A DNA stretch of 64,000 nucleotides from DASWJZ01 sp963792885 (GTDB lineage Bacteria > Pseudomonadota > Alphaproteobacteria > Rhizobiales > Afifellaceae), in contig CAWBXX010000001.1 of NCBI GenBank assembly GCA_963792885.1, forward strand, positions 682,001 to 746,000, in the 5' to 3' direction. Positions 1 to 9,500 of the stretch are shown piece after piece (within the stretch, counting starts at the first letter, position 1; each line of letters starts with the position of its first letter). A program made the translations under genes and the position numbers. The notes beneath the pieces are model-generated. The model was not told the origin of the DNA, did not search any database, and was given only the letters and a program-made list of their open reading frames with translations.

Positions 1-2
1 TA

Positions 3-662
3 CCAGCGGCCTTCGAGAAACGCCTCGAACCAGGCGGAGAAATCCATCGGGTTCGGATCGATCGGCACACCGATATCGCCGAGATATCCGGTGCAATAGC
101 GCGCCGGAATGTTCATGCAGCGGCAGAAGGTGACGGCGAGATGCGCGAAATCGCGGCAGACGCCCGTCTGCTCGTAGTTGGCGCCCCAGGCGGTGCGCTG
201 CGGGTTGGCCTTCATGTAGTCGAAGACGATGCGCTCGTGGACGTAGTCGCAGATCGCCTGCACGCGCGCCCAGCCAAGCGGCGTATTTCCGAACAGCTTC
301 CAGGCGATGTCCGAGAGGGCATCGGTCTCGCAATAGCGGCTGCCGAGGAGGAAGACGATCGCTTCCTCCGGCAGGCGGTCGATCGGAAGCTGTTTCGCGT
401 GCCGCTCGACAGTGTCCGCCCTGCCGCTATCGCCGATCAGGAAGTCGGTGGAGATTTTGATCCGCCCCGCCGGCGCGGTGATGCGCGTGCAGATGTTGCC
501 GAAGCCGTCCTCGTAGTTGCTCGAGGAGACGTAGGGGTCGAACTTGATCCGATGCGGCGTGGAGAGATCGGCGAAGCGCGACGGGTGGACCGAGAGAACA
601 AGAAGCATAGGCGTCGGCTGCGGACACTCGTACTCGATCTCGTAGCCGGCGCGGATCTGCAT
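3..662 (-). CDS. Transglutaminase-like cysteine peptidase family protein, partial
   Basis: The reverse strand is open from an ATG at 662 to the left edge (220 codons, no stop), so the C-terminus lies outside the window. The catalytic cysteine is in TGVCRDFAH (Cys169), preceded by a run typical of the bacterial transglutaminase-like fold. The visible part ends with PMDFSAWFEAF..GRW, just before where family members carry the His and Asp of the catalytic triad. The gene begins 8 bases after the stop of a second transglutaminase gene on the same strand, so the two probably form an operon. In rhizobia such pairs often sit with alpha-E and ATP-grasp genes and are thought to make or cut isopeptide bonds; the substrate is unknown. 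Confidence 0.88.
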   Translation of the reverse strand, partial: MQIRAGYEIEYECPQPTPMLLVLSVHPSRFADLSTPHRIKFDPYVSSSNYEDGFGNICTRITAPAGRIKISTDFLIGDSGRADTVERHAKQLPIDRLPEEAIVFLLGSRYCETDALSDIAWKLFGNTPLGWARVQAICDYVHERIVFDYMKANPQRTAWGANYEQTGVCRDFAHLAVTFCRCMNIPARYCTGYLGDIGVPIDPNPMDFSAWFEAFLEGRW

Positions 663-670
663 AGCTCTCC

Positions 671-1582
671 TTAAGCGCGAAGACCCTCGACGAGTTCCGC
701 CTCGCCCGCATCATCGAGCGTGACCTTGACCATCACCTCCATCCCGAGGTCGTCGGAGGGGAACCCGGAATAGGAGCCGTGGAGCGGCAGCGCCTCGCTA
801 GGCTCGCGCGCCACCGCGACGCGGATCAGCCCTTCGTTGCCGAGGATCGCGTTGGTCGGGTCGATGTCGATCCAGCCGGCACCGGGAAGATAGACCTCGA
901 CCCAGGCATGCGTCGAGCCACCGCCATGCACCTCGCCGCGGTCGCGGTCGGGCACGTAGAGATAACCGGAGACGAAGCGCGACGGGAGGCCGAGCACGCG
1001 CAGCGCCTCGATCATCAGCTCGGTGAAATCGCGGCAGGTGCCGGAGCCGAGAAGAAGCGTCTCCGCCGGCGTCTGGATGCCCTTCTCGTGGCGGCGCACA
1101 TAAATGAGCCCGCGATGGATGCCGTCGATCATGCCGGTCAGGAGCTCAATCGACGGCGTCGGCTCGCCGTCGCGCAAGAAGCTCCGCGCCCAGGCTTCGA
1201 GCGCGCCTTCAGGGTCGCGGTGACGCGGCGTCAGATAAGGCCAGAGGTCGTCGAGCTCGTCCGCCTCGAAGGCGACGGGGAGCGAGAGCGCGCGATCCTC
1301 GATGTTGAAGCCCATCGGATGCGAGCGCCAGGTCTCCACGCGGATATTCGACTCGAAGACCAGCGTCTCGGCGCGAACGGCAAAGCGCGCGACGCCGACG
1401 CGGTTGCCGAGCGCGTCATCGGTGTAAAGGAGGCTCGCGGGCTCCGGCGTGATCTTCAGCTCGGCGGAGAGAAGCCGCTGGTCGTGCCCCTCAAGCGGCG
1501 TGAGCAGCATGCGATGCTCGCCGAACGCGACCGGCTGGCGGTAGCGGTAGGTGGTGACGTGACGGACGCTGTAGATCGGCAT
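671..1582 (-). CDS. Transglutaminase family protein with N-terminal bacterial transglutaminase domain
   Basis: A 303-residue protein if started at the ATG at 1582. The frame stays open upstream to 1690, but that part is not family-like, and MPIYSVRHVTTYRYRQPV is the usual N-terminus. Residues 1-100 match the bacterial transglutaminase N-terminal domain. The core follows with Cys183 in GSGTCRDFTELM, His225 in GGSTHAWVEVY and Asp241 in IDIDPTN, a complete catalytic triad. There is no signal peptide, so the protein is probably cytoplasmic. It lies just upstream of the partial transglutaminase gene on the same strand. The first 24 codons and about 180 bases of upstream DNA recur at 2725-2985. Confidence 0.9.
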   Translation of the reverse strand: MPIYSVRHVTTYRYRQPVAFGEHRMLLTPLEGHDQRLLSAELKITPEPASLLYTDDALGNRVGVARFAVRAETLVFESNIRVETWRSHPMGFNIEDRALSLPVAFEADELDDLWPYLTPRHRDPEGALEAWARSFLRDGEPTPSIELLTGMIDGIHRGLIYVRRHEKGIQTPAETLLLGSGTCRDFTELMIEALRVLGLPSRFVSGYLYVPDRDRGEVHGGGSTHAWVEVYLPGAGWIDIDPTNAILGNEGLIRVAVAREPSEALPLHGSYSGFPSDDLGMEVMVKVTLDDAGEAELVEGLRA

Positions 1583-1759
1583 TTTCGTTCCAGCCCCGGC
1601 CTGGGTTAACGGCCGCAAATCTCCTGCCGCCGGCCAGCCGGCTTTCGCAAGAGCCTGTGACGACAGGCATTTTCGCTCGATTCGCTCCACGATCCTAGCG
1701 GAGCAAGAACCGAGCCAGAAGCGGCGGGAGATGGGGCGGAGGGGTCAGGGAAGCAAGGG
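1512..1759. repeat. Direct repeat, copy 1 (transglutaminase 5' end and upstream DNA)
   Basis: This segment covers the first codons of the intact transglutaminase gene and the DNA upstream of it. It recurs in the same orientation at 2725-2985 with long identical stretches, including the start-codon region and the block around 1640-1660. The two copies bracket two small genes. Confidence 0.8.
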
Positions 1760-1798
1760 GGTCAAGGGGGATGCCCCCGTTGGCTTCGTTCGCTCGGA

Positions 1799-2119
1799 TC
1801 AGGCGGCCGCGCCGCCCGCCGCTGGACCGATCCCCGCGCGTGCAAAATAGCGGACGACGGCGGCGACGACGAGATAGAGGCAGCAGAACGGCGCCACGAG
1901 GATGACGACGATCGGCCAGATGTTCGAGCCGGCCGAGAGCGCGAAGGCCGCGTGCCCCATCGCCGGCAGCATGACGACGAGCGGAACGAGCGCCACGACC
2001 CGCCAGCGGCCCGACCATGCGAGCCCAAAGATGATCTGCAGCACAAAGTACCCGGGCACCGAAAGCATGGTCAGCGTGCCGAGCAGATAGCCGAGCGGAT
2101 TGTTGCCGATCTTCGCCAT
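1799..2119 (-). CDS. Small integral membrane protein of unknown function
   Basis: A 106-residue protein from the ATG at 2119. The longer open frame to 2458 is the shadow of the neighbouring gene, whose stop is at 2152. Three or four hydrophobic segments are visible (about residues 10-30, 38-58 and 65-92), with a short Gly/Ala-rich C-terminal tail. I recognise no named domain. It lies 32 bases downstream of a secreted-protein gene on the same strand and is probably co-transcribed with it. Both genes sit between the two copies of the transglutaminase-upstream repeat, so the pair may have been brought in or moved together. Confidence 0.6.
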   Translation of the reverse strand: MAKIGNNPLGYLLGTLTMLSVPGYFVLQIIFGLAWSGRWRVVALVPLVVMLPAMGHAAFALSAGSNIWPIVVILVAPFCCLYLVVAAVVRYFARAGIGPAAGGAAA

Positions 2120-2151
2120 GTCGTCCTGCGTCACCTTCTGCTGCGCATCGC

Positions 2152-2601
2152 TCAGGCGCAGCACCCATTCGGCGCGGTCCGGCCGCTCGAAGCAAGCGCG
2201 GTCCACGCGACGTTCATGGGCACTTTCACTTCGAGGAGATCGCTCCAGCTTGCATCGGAGACTTCGACGCGAAGCTCGTCGAGGTGCGTCGGCTTCGCAA
2301 AAGCGATCCAGGCGATCGCCTCGCCCGTCCCCGGAGGATAGGCAGGGGACGGATTCCAGCTCACGCCGTCCGTCACCTCGATGCCTTGGAAGAAGCCCTT
2401 CACCTGCACGCGAAGCGGGGCTTCGCTCTCGTATCTCAGGTGAATGTAGAGCGGCCAATTGCGGGAGAGGTTCTGGCCGGCCGGCGGGTCGGTGTCGACG
2501 ACACGGACCTCGGGTAGTGCGCGGGGATTCTGTTCAGTCGCGCCGGCGTTCGGCCCGAGCAGCAAGACGACAAGAAGAGCGCCGAGGAAAAGCCGCGACA
2601 T
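2152..2601 (-). CDS. Secreted protein of unknown function
   Basis: 149 residues with a clear Sec signal peptide (MSRLFLGALLVVLLLGPNAGA, cleavage near residue 21). The mature part is predicted to be beta-rich, with regular alternation and Trp/Tyr residues, resembling a single immunoglobulin-like or copper-resistance-like sandwich. No catalytic motif or cysteine pattern is visible, and the C-terminus ends in Cys-Cys-Ala. It is followed on the same strand by a small membrane protein gene, which suggests a joint envelope role. I cannot assign a function. Confidence 0.6.
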   Translation of the reverse strand: MSRLFLGALLVVLLLGPNAGATEQNPRALPEVRVVDTDPPAGQNLSRNWPLYIHLRYESEAPLRVQVKGFFQGIEVTDGVSWNPSPAYPPGTGEAIAWIAFAKPTHLDELRVEVSDASWSDLLEVKVPMNVAWTALASSGRTAPNGCCA

Positions 2602-2724
2602 CCGATCCGACCCTGATTTCGCAGAGACGCTATGGAAGGGATGCGAAGGAAGCGTTGCGCCGGATGGTTGAGATTTTCCTCGCGGGCGGGCCGCTGGTCA
2701 TGCCCCCTCGCTCGGCGAGAACAT

Positions 2725-2985
2725 CGATGCTCGCCGAACGCGACCGGCTGGCGGTAGCCTTAGGTGGTGACGTGGCGGACGCTGTAGATCGGCATTTTCG
2801 TTCCAGCCCCAGTGTGGGTCACCAGCGTAGATCAAAGGCCGTGAACCACCGGCCGCAGGCCAGCCGGCTTTCGCAAGAGCCTGTGACGACAGGCATTTTC
2901 TCCCGATTCGCTTCACCATTCTAGTGGGCCAAGAATCGAGCCAGAAGCGGCGGGAGATGGGGCGGTAGTGTCGGGGAAGCAAGGG
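2725..2985. repeat. Direct repeat, copy 2 (truncated transglutaminase 5' remnant)
   Basis: Second copy of the 1512-1759 segment. On the minus strand it still has the start and first codons of the transglutaminase gene (MPIYSVRHVTT), then an in-frame TAA where the intact copy reads Tyr-Arg. It therefore encodes only an 11-residue stub. It differs from copy 1 by scattered substitutions and small indels, so the duplication is not recent. Confidence 0.75.
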
Positions 2986-3105
2986 CCTCCCCACTAGGCT
3001 TAGCCAATGGAACGCAGACCTGCACTCGTGTACGTAGAAACCGGTTGCAGGCAAGGTCGCATCCGATGAATCTTCCCGCCATCACGACTTTCAAGGTAAT
3101 CGCCA

Positions 3106-4697
3106 ATGTCGGATCAATCAGAAGAATGGTTTGATGACTACGCCGAAGGCGCTGACGAACTGCAGATCGATGAGTACGACATCACCGCGACGCCCAATGA
3201 CTTCAACGTCCTAGGGTCCGGATTTAAAACCAGGTGGCTACCGTAAGCGGCAATCAAACCGCAACCAGAAAATTTGTTGGCGAATCAATCTTGCCGTTTT
3301 CCACCCCGCCGGAAATCTTTAGGCCGCCAAAAGTTCCCCTCATTGGCTTTCCGTTTCCAAAAGGAAAGGCCAAAAACAGTTTTTTCCGGCCCCGCCTAAC
3401 TTTCGGCGGAATATTGGGCTTCGAACCTTTGTCCTCAATCTTTCAACGAATGCCATTCCTTTCTTACCCTTTTTCCCCATAAACAATCGACCTTTGCGCC
3501 ATCTCCCGCGGCGGCAACCCCCCGCCGTTCCATTCGCCACCCTCCCCCCCCGATCATAAAAGGGCGGTGGGCAGACGCACCACCTCGCTCGGCGCGTTTC
3601 TCTGGTGTTCCGCCCCCCCCCCAGGCGGCCAACTAACACTCCACAATTTGGTCGAATCGGGCGCCGTTCGAATTCCCGGCTTTCAACGCAACTTTGTCTG
3701 GGACCAGGTCCGCGCATCCAAATTGATCGAGTCACTAATCCTCGGCATCCCAGTCCCTCAGCTCTTCTTGTATGAGCAATCCCGCAATCGTTTCCTCGTC
3801 ATCGACGGCCAGCAGCGCCTGATGTCGATCTACTATTTCATCAAGAGACGCTTCCCCAAAAAAGAGCGGCGGGTTGAGCTGCGGATGATATTCGACAAAG
3901 AAGGAAAGATGCCAGAAGAAGTCCTACATAACGACGTCTATTTCGATGATTTCACACTTAAACTTCCTGAAACGCTGCCGAATAAGACTAATAAGTTCAA
4001 TGGCCTAAATTACTCTACGTTGGGTTAATATAGGACTCAATTTGATCTTCGACCTATTCGCAATATAGTTGTTAAGCGGAATGGTCCCGCCGGGGACGAC
4101 TCGTCAATGTATGAGGTATTCAGTCGTCTTAATACGGGCGGAATAAACCTTCGACCCCAAGAAATACGCACGAGCATGTACCACTCTTCGTTTTTCGACA
4201 TGCTTTACCGAATAAACCAAGAAGATCGTTGGCGTAATATACTTCAGTCGTCTACACCAGACCTCCACATGAAGGATATAGAAGTGCTTCTTCGCGGATT
4301 CGCGATGCTCGTTAGCAACGAGGACTACTCTCCCTCAATGGTTCGTTTCTTGAACCAGTTCTCGCGGAAAAGCGAGTCAAACACGGTTGAGCAGAACAGA
4401 TACCTTGAGGAGCTCTTCCTCTCCTTTCTTGACAGCTGTGGAAACCTTCCTCCTGACGCCTTTATCAACAAGCGAAACAAGCGCTTCAACATCGCCTTGT
4501 TTGAGGCTGTTTTCACGGCAACGTGCGAGGCCGCCTTTAAGGCGCGCCGCGTCACCGAAGGTAACGTGGAACCGAGCAAAGTTGCAGCGCTGAGTTCAGA
4601 CCCAGCGTTCACCGCCGCCGCCCTCCAGGGGACGACAGGAACGTCAAACGTCGAAACACGACTTAACAGAGCCCGAGAACTCGTTGGTTCACTTTGA
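3106..4697 (+). pseudogene. DUF262 domain protein gene, interrupted and with a nonsense codon
   Basis: Three in-order pieces of one DUF262 protein are visible. Piece 1 starts at the ATG at 3106 (MSDQSEEWFDDYAEGADEL...) and runs to codon 35 at 3210. The homologous frame resumes at 3633 (LTLHNLVESGAVRIPGFQRN) after a 422-base segment that does not belong. Piece 2 carries the family signature VIDGQQRLMS and runs to a TAA at 4026-4028. Piece 3 follows in the same frame with FSRLNTGG and ends at 4697. DUF262 proteins are ParB/sulfiredoxin-fold nucleases or NTPases, often in defence or restriction systems (GmrS/DndB-like). There is no C-terminal DUF1524 HNH domain. The HEPN gene starts 3 bases after the stop, so they form one operon. 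Base composition is lower in GC than the surroundings, which suggests transfer. Confidence 0.82.
3214..3635. other. 422-bp segment interrupting the DUF262 gene, flanked by CTA
   Basis: CTA occurs at both junctions (3211-3213 and 3633-3635), so the uninterrupted gene can be restored by removing 422 bases. The segment has no recognisable gene, no clear terminal inverted repeats and unusual composition: A/T-rich homopolymer runs in the first 270 bases, then C-rich runs near 3545-3625. It could be a small mobile insertion with a 3-bp target duplication, or poor-quality sequence at a contig join. The latter fits its texture. Confidence 0.5.
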
Positions 4698-4700
4698 GCC

Positions 4701-5258
4701 ATGCCGACCGTTGTTGACAAAGCCTTCGCTGACTTTCGGACGGCCGCTCAACTGATGGAGCAACACGGGGAGTTATCCCTCCGCAGCACCTTGGATGACC
4801 TTTTCCGCAAATCTATCTTGATGGCGGCGGCTAGCTATTTTGAGCATCGGGTGAGCAAATCCGTATACCAGTTTAGTCAAGATCGCGCGCAGGCCGATAC
4901 ACTCCTCCCATCTCTTATCCGAAACAGGGTCATCTCAAGGCAGTATCACTCGTGGTTTGACTGGGACCGCAATAACGCAAACACCTTCTTTTCTATGTTC
5001 GGTGACGATTTCAAGGCCTACATGAATGCGCTTCTGGAAAATTACGAAAGCTTAGGCGGATCCATTCGCGCCTTTATTGAGATTGGTCGCGATAGGAATC
5101 GCCTGGCGCATCAGGACTATGCGAGCTTCACTCTAGAAAAGACTGCCGACGAGATTTTTAGATTATACCAAGTGGCACTGCCCTTTGTTGAATTGATCCC
5201 CCACGCGCTGGTGGAGTGCTCCGACGGGATCAGGAGCCGCCGCGCACAAGCGGGCTAG
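4701..5258 (+). CDS. HEPN domain nuclease, MAE_28990/MAE_18760-like family
   Basis: 185 residues, helical throughout. Residues 130-137 read RDRNRLAH, giving the R-x4-H motif of HEPN ribonucleases within a C-terminal HEPN helix pair (about residues 105-165). The N-terminal half (FRKSILMAAASYFEHRV) matches the MAE_28990-type HEPN family. These genes are typically found directly after DUF262 genes, as here (3-base gap), and are predicted RNases of defence or toxin modules. The gene is intact although its partner is broken. It ends in a 4-base convergent overlap with msrB. GC content is lower than in the flanks. The activity is inferred from the family, not shown. Confidence 0.8.
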   Translation: MPTVVDKAFADFRTAAQLMEQHGELSLRSTLDDLFRKSILMAAASYFEHRVSKSVYQFSQDRAQADTLLPSLIRNRVISRQYHSWFDWDRNNANTFFSMFGDDFKAYMNALLENYESLGGSIRAFIEIGRDRNRLAHQDYASFTLEKTADEIFRLYQVALPFVELIPHALVECSDGIRSRRAQAG

Positions 5259-5707
5259 TTCCCCTTCTCAAAATCCATCGCCGCAGAGTTCATGCAATAG
5301 CGTTTTCCCGTCGGCGGGGGGCCGTCGGGGAAGACGTGGCCGAGGTGGCTGTCGCAGCGGGCGCAGCGGATCTCGGTGCGGGACATGCCATGCGAGCGGT
5401 CGACGAGCTCGCGGATGTGCGCGTTGTCGAAGGGCTGATAGAAGCTCGGCCAGCCGGTGCCGGAATGGAATTTGTCGCCGGAGCGGAAGAGCGGCAGGCC
5501 GCAGAGGCGGCAGACGTAGTTCCCCTTCTCCTTGTTATCGAGCAGCACGCCGCAGAACGGCGTCTCCGTGCCGTGGTCGAGCAGGATGTGGCGCTCCTCC
5601 GGCGTGAGCTTTTGAGCAAGCCGCTCGATCTCTTCTGCGGAAGGCGGCGTGAGGTCATATCCGGAGGCGGAGGTCTTCACGTTCGAATTCGCGGCTGTCT
5701 GGGACAT
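5255..5707 (-). CDS. msrB: Peptide-methionine (R)-S-oxide reductase MsrB
   Basis: 150 residues, the usual length. The enzyme reduces methionine-R-sulfoxide in proteins using thioredoxin. All key residues are present: the catalytic Cys138 in RYCMNSAAMDF, zinc ligands Cys66/Cys69 and Cys115/Cys118, Cys52 in the position of a resolving cysteine, and the signature GTGWPSF at 83-89. No signal peptide is seen, so it is cytosolic. It overlaps the stop of the HEPN gene tail to tail and marks the return to chromosomal-type GC content. Confidence 0.96.
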   Translation of the reverse strand: MSQTAANSNVKTSASGYDLTPPSAEEIERLAQKLTPEERHILLDHGTETPFCGVLLDNKEKGNYVCRLCGLPLFRSGDKFHSGTGWPSFYQPFDNAHIRELVDRSHGMSRTEIRCARCDSHLGHVFPDGPPPTGKRYCMNSAAMDFEKGN

Positions 5708-5806
5708 CGAGCGTCTCCGGAGATTCTTGGGGGCTGGCGCGAAATATAGGGATTGCGCGGAGCGAAGGCTATGCGGGGCAGTCAGGCGGGAGCGGATCGG
5801 AACCCG

Positions 5807-6487
5807 TCACGCTGCGGGAAGGGCGCCGGCGAGGTAGTCCGGCACGGGCCGGCCCTCCGACGCAAGCCATGCGCCCATCCGCCCGATCACGGTCCTGACC
5901 GCGGGCCGCATGAGCATTCGTGCCCGCCATTCGAGCAGCCGCGGCGTCGTCGCCGTCATGACGGCGCCTTTCCGCTCGCCGAAGAACTGCGCCATGAAGA
6001 AGCCGATGTCGGCGTAAGTGAACGGGCCGGCGAGATAGTCGCGCCCGGCGAGCTGCGCTTCCATATCGGCGTAATGTTCTTGCGCCTTGGCGCGCGCCGC
6101 GACTGCGACCGGGTCGTCCGGCGTCTCCTCCAGGCCGAAAAGCCGCGCGATGTTCATGAAAATGATCTCGTCGCTCTTCAGCTCGAGTTGCCGCGCTTCC
6201 GCGCGCGCCGTGATGTCCCTTGGCCAGAGCGGCGGGTCGGGAAAGGCGTCCTCCAAATATTCAAAGATCTGCGTGGAATCGAAAAGCTCCACCCTGCCGT
6301 CAACAAGCACCGGCACTTGGTTCTTCGGATTGATACGCATAACTTCCGGATGCTTGGGATCGTAGCGGTCGCCCTTTGCGAACGGTACCATGACCAGGTC
6401 GAACTCGATGCCCTTCTCCCTAAGCGCAATCTCTGCCTTTGCGCCGAACATGGAGAGCGGACCCGAATAAAGACGTAGCAAGGTCAT
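5807..6487 (-). CDS. Glutathione S-transferase family protein
   Basis: 226 residues with a thioredoxin-like N-terminal domain (1-80), including the cis-proline segment NQVPVLVDG (about 57-65) and the glutathione-binding DSTQIFEYLEDAFP, then an all-helical C-terminal domain. The active-site region near residues 8-13 (YSGPLSMF) offers Ser or Tyr rather than Cys. It starts 13 bases after the stop of the oxoprolinase gene on the same strand. That arrangement suggests co-transcription and a shared link to glutathione or 5-oxoproline turnover. The substrate is not predictable. Confidence 0.9.
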   Translation of the reverse strand: MTLLRLYSGPLSMFGAKAEIALREKGIEFDLVMVPFAKGDRYDPKHPEVMRINPKNQVPVLVDGRVELFDSTQIFEYLEDAFPDPPLWPRDITARAEARQLELKSDEIIFMNIARLFGLEETPDDPVAVAARAKAQEHYADMEAQLAGRDYLAGPFTYADIGFFMAQFFGERKGAVMTATTPRLLEWRARMLMRPAVRTVIGRMGAWLASEGRPVPDYLAGALPAA

Positions 6488-6500
6488 CGGCGCTTCTCTC

Positions 6501-9500
6501 CTACGCCCCGCCGAATCCGCCGCCGGTCGGTGTCTTCACGATCACCGCCTCGCCCGCTTCGAGCACGGTCTGGTCCGCGCCCTGAAGCTCTTCGAGGCGG
6601 CCGTCGTTGCGGCGAACGAAGGTCGCGCCGAGCTCGCCCGGCTCGCCGCCGAAGAGACCATGCGGCAGCACCTTTCGATGCGAGGAGAGGATGGCGCAGT
6701 CCATCTTCTCCAGAAAGCGGATCGTCCGCAGGGTGCCGGAGCCGGCTGACCATTTTCCGCGCCCGCCAGAGCCTGGGCCATGTTCGGTGGGTTCACGCGA
6801 GTAACCTCCCCCTTGAGGGGAGGTCGAAGGCTGCGAAGCAGGCTTCGGGAGGGGGGCCCGCGCGATGGCTGAGTCCTCCCCCCTCCCGGAATTCTCTTCG
6901 CCTCCGGCTTGCAAATTCCGACCTCCCCTCAAGGGGGAGGTTAGAGGTGGCCATTCGTCGGGACGACGGCGGATGTGGAAATCCTCCAAGAACACAGGGA
7001 AGCGCATCTCCAGCACCTCCGGGTCGGTCAGGCGCGAGTTCGTCATGTGGGTATGAACCGCGTCGGTGCCGTCGAAGCCCTCGCCCGAATTCATCACGCC
7101 AGCCGGCGAGCCGGAGCAGATCGTCTCGTAGTACTGATATTTGTCGTTGCCGAAAGTCAGGTTGTTCATCGAGCCTTGCGCCGACGACAGCGCGCCCAGC
7201 GCGCCGAAGAGCGTGTTCGTCACGTGCTGGCTGGTCTCGACGTTGCCGGCGACGACGGCGCGCGGATATTGCGGCGCAAGCATCGAGCCTTCCGGGACGA
7301 CGATCTCGATCGGCTCCAGGCAGCCCGCGTTCATCGGGATATTCCCCTCCACCATGACGCGGAAGGAATAGAGCACCGCCGCGCGGGTGACCGGCGCGGG
7401 GGCGTTGAAGTTGTTCGGCTTCGCCTCCGACGTGCCGGTGAAATCGACCTTCGCCGAGCGGTTCTTCTTGTCGACGGTGATCTTGACCTTGATCACGGAG
7501 CCCTGGTCGGTCGGATATTCGAACGACGAGTCCTTCAGGTTCTCGATCACGCGGCGCACAGACTCGGCGGCGTTGTCGCGCACGTGGCGCATGTAGGCCT
7601 GCACCACGTCGAGGCCGAACTGCGCCACCATCTTCCTGATCTCGGCGACGCCCTTCTCGTTCGCGGCGATCTGCGCCTTCAAGTCCGCGATGTTCTGCGC
7701 CGGGTTGCGGCAAGGATACGGATGCTCGGTCAGAAGGGCGTGCAGCTCTCGCTCGCGGAAATGTCCGCGATCGACGAGCTTGAAGTTGTCGATCAGCACG
7801 CCCTCCTCGTCGACGACCGTCGCACGCGGCGTCATCGAGCCCGGCGCCGTACCGCCGACATCGGCGTGATGCCCGCGCGAGGCGACCCAGAAGAGGATGT
7901 TCCTGGAGCTCTTCCCCTCGTCCTTCGAGGCTCGCCCTTCGCGGCGCTCAGGGTCTCGCACCTCAGGATGAGGGGAAGAGGGAAGCGCTTCCTTGACTCC
8001 CTCATCCTGAGGTGCGGAGCGAAGCGGAGCCTCGAAGGACACGGGAGTTCCAGGACGCTCCTCGAACACCGGCGTCACCACCGTGATGTCGGGAAGATGC
8101 GTGCCGCCGTTGTAGGGCGCGTTCAGCGCGTAGACGTCGCCCGGCGCGATGTCGGGGTTGAGCCGCCGCACGATGTCGACCGAGCGGTCCATGGAGCCGA
8201 GATGCACCGGCATGTGCGGCGCGTTGGCGACGAGCGCGCCGGTGGAGTCGAAGAGCGCGCAGCAGAAATCCAACCGCTCCTTGATGTTGACCGAGTAGGC
8301 CGTGTTCTGAAGCGTCACGCCCATCTGCTCGGCGATCGACATGAAGAGGTTGTTGAAGACTTCCAGCATCACCGGGTCGGCATCCGTGCCGACGGCGTGT
8401 GCCGAGTTCCGCGGCGCGACGCGTCGGAGCACGACGTGGTCCTTCGCAGTCACCTTCGCGGCCCACCCGGGCTCGACCACGATCGTCTGATGCGGCTCCA
8501 TGATGAGCGCCGGGCCGGCGACGCGGTTTCCGGGGCGGAGCGTGTCGCGCGGGAAGATGCCGGCCTCGTGTCGCGCCCCTTCGGAGAAGACGTTTGTGAT
8601 TTTCGAGGGCGCCGCATCGGCCTCGGTCACCGGCAGGTCGGGTTCCGAAATGTCGGCGCCGCCGCCCTCGCCTTCCACCTCCACCGCCTCGGCAACGAGC
8701 GGCTTCCCTTCATAGATGAAGCCGAAGCGCTCGCGGTGCTCCGCCTCGAAGCTCCTTCGCATCTCGTTACAAGTCGTGAACGGCACCGGAAGCGCCATGT
8801 CGGTGCCGTCGTAGCGGACATGGACGCGCGCTGTGATCACGACATCGGCGCCGTTAAGGCCTTGCTCTTCAAGCTCCGGGCGAACTTCGGATTCGAGCGC
8901 TGAACGCAATTGTTTCAACTCCGATTCCGAATCAACAACGAGCGGTAACACCACGGCGCGACTGCGATTTGCACGGATGTCGGCGAGCCCCATTCCATAA
9001 GCGGAAAGAACGCCGGAGAGCGGATGGATGTGCACCGTTTCCATCCCGAGCCGGTCGGCAATCATGCACGCGTGCTGGCCGCCCGCGCCGCCGAAGCAGG
9101 CCAGTGCATAACGTGTGACGTCATACCCGCGTGCGACGGAAATCTTCTTGATGGCGTTCGCCATGTTCTCCACCGCGACGGAAAGGAAGCCGTCGGCGAC
9201 CTCCTCCGGCGTCTTGCCGACCTCGGTCGCGAGCGCGGCGAATTTCTTCCTCACGGCCTCGGCATCTAGCCGCTCGTCCTGGCGCGGGCCGAAGATCGCC
9301 GGGAAGTATTCCGGTATGAGCTTGCCGACCATGACGTTCGCGTCGGTCACAGTGAGCGGACCGCCACGGCGATAGGCTGCGGGTCCGGGATCGGCGCCGG
9401 CACTGTCGGGCCCGACTGAGAACCGACCTGCCTCGTAATGCAGGATCGAGCCGCCGCCCGCTGCGACGGTATGGATGCGCATCATGGGCGCGCGCATCCG

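Noticed and set aside
3234..3735. Open frames in the segment interrupting DUF262
   Set aside because: Homopolymer-rich translation without pattern; they arise from the foreign segment and its join.
6975..8903. 642-codon plus-strand open frame inside the oxoprolinase gene
   Set aside because: Antisense shadow of a well-supported conserved gene; Arg/His/Asp-rich composition typical of GC-rich complement frames, and no ribosome site.
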